A stretch of 35,921 nucleotides of DNA from Acidobacteriota bacterium (GTDB lineage: Bacteria > Acidobacteriota > UBA6911 > RPQK01 > JAJDTT01): the NCBI GenBank assembly GCA_022827025.1, contig JAJDTT010000118.1, forward strand, positions 1 through 35,921, written 5' to 3'. Position numbers and translations under genes: made by a program. Under the pieces are notes generated by a model. It did no database searches, was not told the origin of the DNA, and worked only from the letters and a program-made list of their open reading frames with translations. Shown here piece by piece: positions 32,039-35,921 of the stretch (position 1 is the stretch's first letter; every line of letters begins with the position of its first letter).

Positions 32039-33742
32039 TCAGACCGGGTATTCCTGGAGCATCTCCAGCACGGTTTTCACGGCATCGCCCAGCGGGACTT
32101 CCCGCTTGCTGTGGTCCTGGCGGGAAAAGATCTCGACCCGTCCCTGCCGGAGAGCCCGGCCGACGGTGATTCGGATCGGAACCCCGATGAGTTCAGCATC
32201 CTTGAACTTGAAACCGGGCCGCACGTCCCGATCATCCAGAAGGCAGTCGATGCCCCGGTCCCAGAGGGTCCGGTAGATCTCGCGGGCGGCCGCGAACTGC
32301 TTCCGGTCGTCCACCCGCACGACCGTGATCACGGCCTGGAACGGCGCCAACGCCCGGGGCCAGACGATGCCGTATTTATCGTGGTAGAGCTCCACCGCGG
32401 CAGCCATGATCCGCTCCAGGCCGATTCCGTAGCTGCCCATGATCCAGGGACGCTCCTTCCCTTGCCGGTCCAGAACGCGGGCTCCCATGGACTCGCTGTA
32501 CTTGTATCCCAGCTTGAAAATATGTCCGATTTCCAGCGTCTTCTCGACCTGCACGGGCTGACCGCAATCCGAACAGGGATCTCCCTGTTCGACCAGCCGC
32601 AGGTCCTGGTAGCTCGCCTGGAAATCTCGTCCCGGAGTGACATGAAGCAGGTGGTAGTCGTCCTGATTGGCGCCACAGACCAGATTCGTACGGCCCTCCA
32701 GGCCCCGGTCGGCCACCACCTTGACGAAGTCGGCCCCCACCGGTCCCAGGCTGCCCGCGCCGGCTCCGAACAGCTCCCTGATCTCCTCGGACCGGGCCAT
32801 TCGGAGATCGCCGGTGCCGGCCGCCCGGCTCAGCTTGAGATCGTTGAGCTGGTGGTCGCCCCGCAGCAACAACAGCCAAGGGGTATCCTCCACCATGTAG
32901 ACCAGAGATTTGATCTGCCGGGACCGGGGGACGCCCAGAAAGTCGCTCACTTCCTGAATCGTCTTGCGGCCCGGCGTATGCACCCTCCGGGGCGGAAGGT
33001 CCACCGCCTCGTCTTCCTGCGCCTCCAATGCCGAGACGGCCCGGTCCAGGTTGGAGGCATACCCGCAGGCACAGGTCACGACATGATCCTCACCGGCATC
33101 GGTCCGGACCATGAACTCGTGAGAAACGCTCCCCCCCATGGCTCCCGAGTCCGCCTCGACCACCAGGTACCGGAGGCCGCAGCGATCGAAGATCCTGCGG
33201 TAGGCCTGCTCATGAAGCCGGTAGCTGCGGTCCAATCCCTCGGCGTCGAGGTCGAAGCTGTAGGAATCCTTCATGTGAAAGTGGCGCACCCGCAGCAGGC
33301 CGGACTTGGGGCGCGGTTCATCCCGGAACTTGAGTTGAATCTGATACCAGATCTGGGGCAGTTGGCGGTAGGACCTGATCTCGTCGCGGGCGTTGGTGGT
33401 GAAGATCTCCTCATGGGTCATCCCGAGGCACATGTCCCGGCCGGTGCGGTCCTGGAGCCGGAACATCTCGTCACCCATGGCATCCCAACGGCCCGATTCC
33501 CTCCACGGCTCGGCCGGATGCAGGGCCGGCAAGACGAATTCCTGAGCGCCGATGGCGTCCATCTCACAGCGGATGATGGTCTCGATCTTCCGCAAGGTTC
33601 GTCTCGCCAGGGGAAGAAAGGAATAGATCCCCGAACCCAACTGACGGATGAACGCGGCACGCAGCAGGAGCCGGTGGGAAGGGACCTCCGCCTCCGAAGG
33701 AGTCTCCTTCAGAGTGGGGGCGAAGAAGCGGGACCAGCGCAT
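32039..33742 (-). CDS. proS: Prolyl-tRNA synthetase, bacterial type with editing domain
   Basis: ProS charges tRNA-Pro. The 567-residue length and order match the long bacterial form. The class II catalytic core has motif 2 as FRDEPRPKSGLLRVRHFHMK and motif 3 as GSYGIGLERI. An inserted INS editing domain (about 225-405), which clears Ala-tRNA-Pro, lies between motifs 2 and 3. The C-terminal anticodon-binding domain contains LLDDRDVRPGFKFKDAELIG. A CACGYASNLDRA segment and the later CSDCGQP are as in E. coli-type enzymes. The ATG at 33742 has no Shine-Dalgarno sequence. A predicted promoter would start the mRNA about five bases upstream. It ends 192 bp before the mraZ start; no clear terminator was seen. 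Confidence 0.97.
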   Translation of the reverse strand: MRWSRFFAPTLKETPSEAEVPSHRLLLRAAFIRQLGSGIYSFLPLARRTLRKIETIIRCEMDAIGAQEFVLPALHPAEPWRESGRWDAMGDEMFRLQDRTGRDMCLGMTHEEIFTTNARDEIRSYRQLPQIWYQIQLKFRDEPRPKSGLLRVRHFHMKDSYSFDLDAEGLDRSYRLHEQAYRRIFDRCGLRYLVVEADSGAMGGSVSHEFMVRTDAGEDHVVTCACGYASNLDRAVSALEAQEDEAVDLPPRRVHTPGRKTIQEVSDFLGVPRSRQIKSLVYMVEDTPWLLLLRGDHQLNDLKLSRAAGTGDLRMARSEEIRELFGAGAGSLGPVGADFVKVVADRGLEGRTNLVCGANQDDYHLLHVTPGRDFQASYQDLRLVEQGDPCSDCGQPVQVEKTLEIGHIFKLGYKYSESMGARVLDRQGKERPWIMGSYGIGLERIMAAAVELYHDKYGIVWPRALAPFQAVITVVRVDDRKQFAAAREIYRTLWDRGIDCLLDDRDVRPGFKFKDAELIGVPIRITVGRALRQGRVEIFSRQDHSKREVPLGDAVKTVLEMLQEYPV

Positions 33743-33753
33743 GGGAAGCGCCG

Positions 33754-33782
33754 TTTTTATCGGTTTGACCGGATCAAGTCAA
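33754..33782 (-). promoter_or_regulatory. Predicted proS promoter, near-leaderless
   Basis: On the minus strand TTGACT (complement of 33777-33782) and TAAAAA (complement of 33754-33759) are 17 bp apart. Start would be near 33747, leaving only about five bases before the proS ATG. It interleaves with the divergent rpiB promoter. Confidence 0.5.
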
Positions 33783-33794
33783 GTGAGCTACGAT
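33765..33794 (+). promoter_or_regulatory. Predicted rpiB promoter, overlapping the proS promoter
   Basis: TTGACC (33765-33770) and TACGAT (33789-33794) are 18 bp apart. Start would be near 33801, just upstream of the GGAGG at 33805-33809. The two divergent promoters share 33765-33782, so RNA polymerase probably cannot occupy both at once. Confidence 0.5.
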
Positions 33795-33816
33795 CCCATT
33801 CGCCGGAGGCTTGCGC

Positions 33817-34254
33817 ATGCAGATTTGGATTGGCGCCGATCACGCTGGAGTGGCCCTCAAAGACCGGATCCGGGACATGCTGGAAGCCGATCATCACCAG
33901 GTCACGGACCAGGGGGCCCACACCGGCGAGAGCGTGGACTACCCCGATTTCGCGGCGTCCGTGGCCCAGGGGGTCTCGTCCGGCAGCGCCGAGCGCGGCA
34001 TCCTCGTCTGCGGCACCGGGATCGGCATGTCCATCGCCGCCAACAAGGTCTCCGGCGTGCGGGCGGCCGTCTGCCACGACCTGGAAACGGTTCGTCTCAG
34101 CCGCCGGCACAATCAGGCCAACGTACTGGCCTTGGGCGCTCGCACTCTCGAGCCGAAGCTGGCTCTCTCCATGGTGCGGGAATGGCTCCGGGTCGGTTTT
34201 GAAGGCGGCCGCCATGACCGCCGAGTCCGCAAGATCTCCTCGCTGGAGCGCTGA
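33817..34254 (+). CDS. rpiB: Ribose-5-phosphate isomerase B
   Basis: RpiB interconverts ribose-5-phosphate and ribulose-5-phosphate in the pentose phosphate pathway. The 145-residue protein has the RpiB/LacAB layout: IGADHAGVALKD, VDYPDFA, the catalytic-cysteine loop LVCGTGIGMSIAANK, GVRAAVCHD and SRRHNQANVLALGAR. The ATG at 33817 sits seven bases after GGAGG (33805-33809); the TTG at 33811 is less likely. It precedes glyA by 136 bp on the same strand. The ribose-5-phosphate it makes feeds PRPP, the substrate of PurF. Confidence 0.95.
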   Translation: MQIWIGADHAGVALKDRIRDMLEADHHQVTDQGAHTGESVDYPDFAASVAQGVSSGSAERGILVCGTGIGMSIAANKVSGVRAAVCHDLETVRLSRRHNQANVLALGARTLEPKLALSMVREWLRVGFEGGRHDRRVRKISSLER

Positions 34255-34390
34255 CGGCGACGGCGCGCGACAGTCCCTGCAATTCCCCATTCGGTGAAGA
34301 ACCCGCCGGTCAACGCACGACAGGGGCGCATTGCGGCAGAATAGGATCAGAAGAGACCGTCGCCGGGCCGCATTTGGAGAAACATCAGAC

Positions 34391-35650
34391 ATGCATCCAT
34401 CCTTGTACGAGACAGACCCGGAGGTGGCCGAGGCCATCTCCCGAGAGACCCGCAGGCAGAGCGAGACCCTGGAACTCATCGCCTCCGAGAACTACGTCAG
34501 CGAGGCCGTCCTGGAGGCGATGGGATCGGTCTTCACCAACAAGTACGCGGAGGGCTACCCGGGCCGCCGGTACTATGGGGGCTGCGAGCACGTGGACGTG
34601 GTGGAGTCGCTGGCCATCGAGAGAGCCAGGCAGCTCTTCGGCGCCGACCATGCCAACGTCCAACCTCACTCGGGCACCCAGGCCAACATCGCCGTCTACC
34701 TGGCCGCGCTCGAGCCGGGCGACAAGATTCTGGGCATGAACCTGTCCCACGGGGGCCACCTGTCCCACGGGCACCCCCTCAACTTTTCCGGCAAGTATTT
34801 CCGCGTGGCCGCCTACGGCGTCCGCCGGGACACGGAAGAGATCGACTACGACGAGTTGGAGGACCTGGCCAAACGGGAGAAACCCCGAATGATCGTCGCC
34901 GGGGCCAGCGCCTACAGCCGCACCATCCACTTCGACCGCCTGTCCCGGATCGCTCGAGGCGTCGGAGCTTATCTGCTGGCCGACATTGCCCACATCGCGG
35001 GTCCGGTGGCCGCCGGCCTGCATCCCAGCCCCGTTCCCTACGCCGATTTCGTCACCACGACGACCCACAAGACCCTCCGCGGCCCCCGGGGCGGCATCGT
35101 CCTCTGCCGCGAAGAGCACAAGAAGCGACTCAACCGGCTGGTCTTTCCCGGCACCCAGGGCGGGCCTCTGGTTCACATCATCGCGGCCAAAGCGGTCTGC
35201 CTCAAGGAAGCCCTCGGCCCCGGCTTCAAGAGCTACCAGGGGCAGGTCCTGGCCAACGCCAAGGCCTTGGCCCGGAGTGTCGCCCAACAGGGGTTCCGGA
35301 TCGTTTCGGGAGGCACCGACAACCACCTTTTCCTGGTGGACGTCCTGTCTCGAGGCCTGACGGGCAAGCAGGCGGAAGCGACGCTGGAGCGGGCCCGCAT
35401 CACGGTCAACAAGAACACGATCCCCTTCGACGCCCACCCCCCTCTGGTCACCAGCGGGATCCGCGTCGGGACCCCGACGGTGACCACCTGCGGCATGAAA
35501 GAGGCAGAGATGGAACGCATCGGCCGTTGGATCGGCGAGGCTCTTGCAAATGGCGGCGACGAGGATGTCCTGGAAGGAATCGGCCGCGATGTCGTGTCGC
35601 TGACCCGGCGTCACGCTTTCTATGCCGGCCGTCTCCGGCAACCCGCGTGA
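34391..35650 (+). CDS. glyA: Serine hydroxymethyltransferase
   Basis: GlyA converts serine and THF to glycine and 5,10-methylene-THF, the main one-carbon source. From the ATG at 34391 it is 419 residues. It has [36 protein letters not shown], the SGTQAN loop, [13 protein letters not shown] and the PLP lysine in [30 protein letters not shown] and the C-terminal [15 protein letters not shown] also match. GGAGAAA (34375-34381) lies about nine bases before the ATG. An in-frame upstream start at 34331 would add 20 basic residues without homology and was rejected. It follows rpiB and could share its transcript. Confidence 0.97.
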   Translation: MHPSLYETDPEVAEAISRETRRQSETLELIASENYVSEAVLEAMGSVFTNKYAEGYPGRRYYGGCEHVDVVESLAIERARQLFGADHANVQPHSGTQANIAVYLAALEPGDKILGMNLSHGGHLSHGHPLNFSGKYFRVAAYGVRRDTEEIDYDELEDLAKREKPRMIVAGASAYSRTIHFDRLSRIARGVGAYLLADIAHIAGPVAAGLHPSPVPYADFVTTTTHKTLRGPRGGIVLCREEHKKRLNRLVFPGTQGGPLVHIIAAKAVCLKEALGPGFKSYQGQVLANAKALARSVAQQGFRIVSGGTDNHLFLVDVLSRGLTGKQAEATLERARITVNKNTIPFDAHPPLVTSGIRVGTPTVTTCGMKEAEMERIGRWIGEALANGGDEDVLEGIGRDVVSLTRRHAFYAGRLRQPA

Positions 35651-35725
35651 GCTAAATCTCCACCAGGGTCCGGCGGGCGCATCCCCGGTTTCGGTGCCCC
35701 GTGGTACTGTCACCCCGGATTGATC

Positions 35726-35921
35726 ATGGCGTCGGAATTCACTCTTCAGGAGGTCTTCTCCCCGGGAGGGATGCTGGCCGGAGAGCTCCCGGGTTACGAG
35801 TACCGGCCTTCCCAACTGGAACTGTCCCTCTCGGTTCTGGAGGCGATCCGGCAAGGCCACCACCTCTGTGCCGAAGCCGGCACCGGAACCGGCAAGACCC
35901 TGGCCTACCTGGTTCCGGCCA
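35726..35921 (+). CDS. DinG/Rad3-family ATP-dependent helicase, N-terminal fragment cut by the window edge
   Basis: An open frame from the ATG at 35726 runs off the window end after 65 codons. It reads YEYRPSQLELSLSVLEAIRQ, the Q-motif-like entry region, and then AEAGTGTGKTLAYLVP, a Walker A motif of superfamily 2 iron-sulphur (DinG/XPD-like) helicases. Such proteins unwind DNA or remove R-loops during repair. The Fe-S cysteines and later motifs lie outside the window, so DinG versus another Rad3-like helicase cannot be settled. An internal ATG at Met16 preceded by GGGAGG is an alternative start. It begins 75 bp after glyA. Confidence 0.82.
   Translation, partial: MASEFTLQEVFSPGGMLAGELPGYEYRPSQLELSLSVLEAIRQGHHLCAEAGTGTGKTLAYLVPA

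Noticed and set aside
34255-34390. Riboswitch upstream of glyA
   Set aside because: I looked for glycine- or THF-riboswitch-like conserved cores and saw none. The stretch is GC-rich without an evident conserved fold.

Overview
The window looks like chromosomal DNA of a GC-rich, diderm, meso-DAP bacterium, most likely an Acidobacteriota member. Three things point there. There is a 1074-residue TonB receptor with an N-terminal carboxypeptidase-regulatory-like domain, a family greatly expanded in Acidobacteriota. There is a secreted FG-GAP protein built on a YWGS/ADLNRDG repeat. There is also a compact division/cell-wall (dcw) cluster whose FtsI carries a C-terminal PASTA domain. This assignment is inference from gene content; no rRNA or other taxonomic marker was compared.

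Layout. 1-630: an orphan HigA-type antitoxin gene between two copies of a double-hairpin repeat. 589-5710 (minus): secreted PHP-domain protein, then a 955-residue FG-GAP protein, then a class IV aminotransferase, with short gaps or overlaps. 5735-6511 (plus): an SDR oxidoreductase, starting 24 bp from the PHP gene. 6601-9825 (minus): the TonB receptor with its own promoter and terminator. 10114-14708 (plus): purF-purM-purN, a D-threonine-aldolase-like PLP enzyme and a MutT-like NUDIX hydrolase, with three 4-bp stop/start overlaps. 14725-15442: a gene-free repeat island made of two copies of a unit of about 370 bp. 15443-31846 (minus): the dcw cluster mraZ-rsmH-ftsL-ftsI-murE-murF-mraY-murD-ftsW-murG-murC-ftsQ-ftsA-ftsZ, lacking murB and ddl. 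32039-33742 (minus): proS. 33817-35921 (plus): rpiB, glyA and the start of a DinG/Rad3-type helicase.

How the genes work together. The dcw genes supply the cytoplasmic Mur ligases (MurC, D, E, F), the lipid steps (MraY, MurG), septal polymerase and crosslinking (FtsW, FtsI), the divisome core (FtsL, FtsQ, FtsA, FtsZ), a regulator (MraZ) and an rRNA methylase (RsmH). Most junctions overlap by 4-13 bp and use GTG or TTG starts, which suggests translational coupling. The purine genes cover three steps of IMP synthesis. GlyA supplies one-carbon units that PurN consumes as 10-formyl-THF.

The most unusual content is non-coding. A family of small hairpins recurs beside higA, inside the 3' end of the aminotransferase gene and in the island abutting the ftsZ stop codon. 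Its arms change sequence from copy to copy but stay complementary. A different tandem hairpin repeat fills the murG-murC gap, the widest gap inside the dcw cluster. Several predicted -10 boxes lie so close to start codons that leaderless or near-leaderless mRNAs are likely. No tRNA, rRNA, CRISPR array, transposase or phage gene was found.
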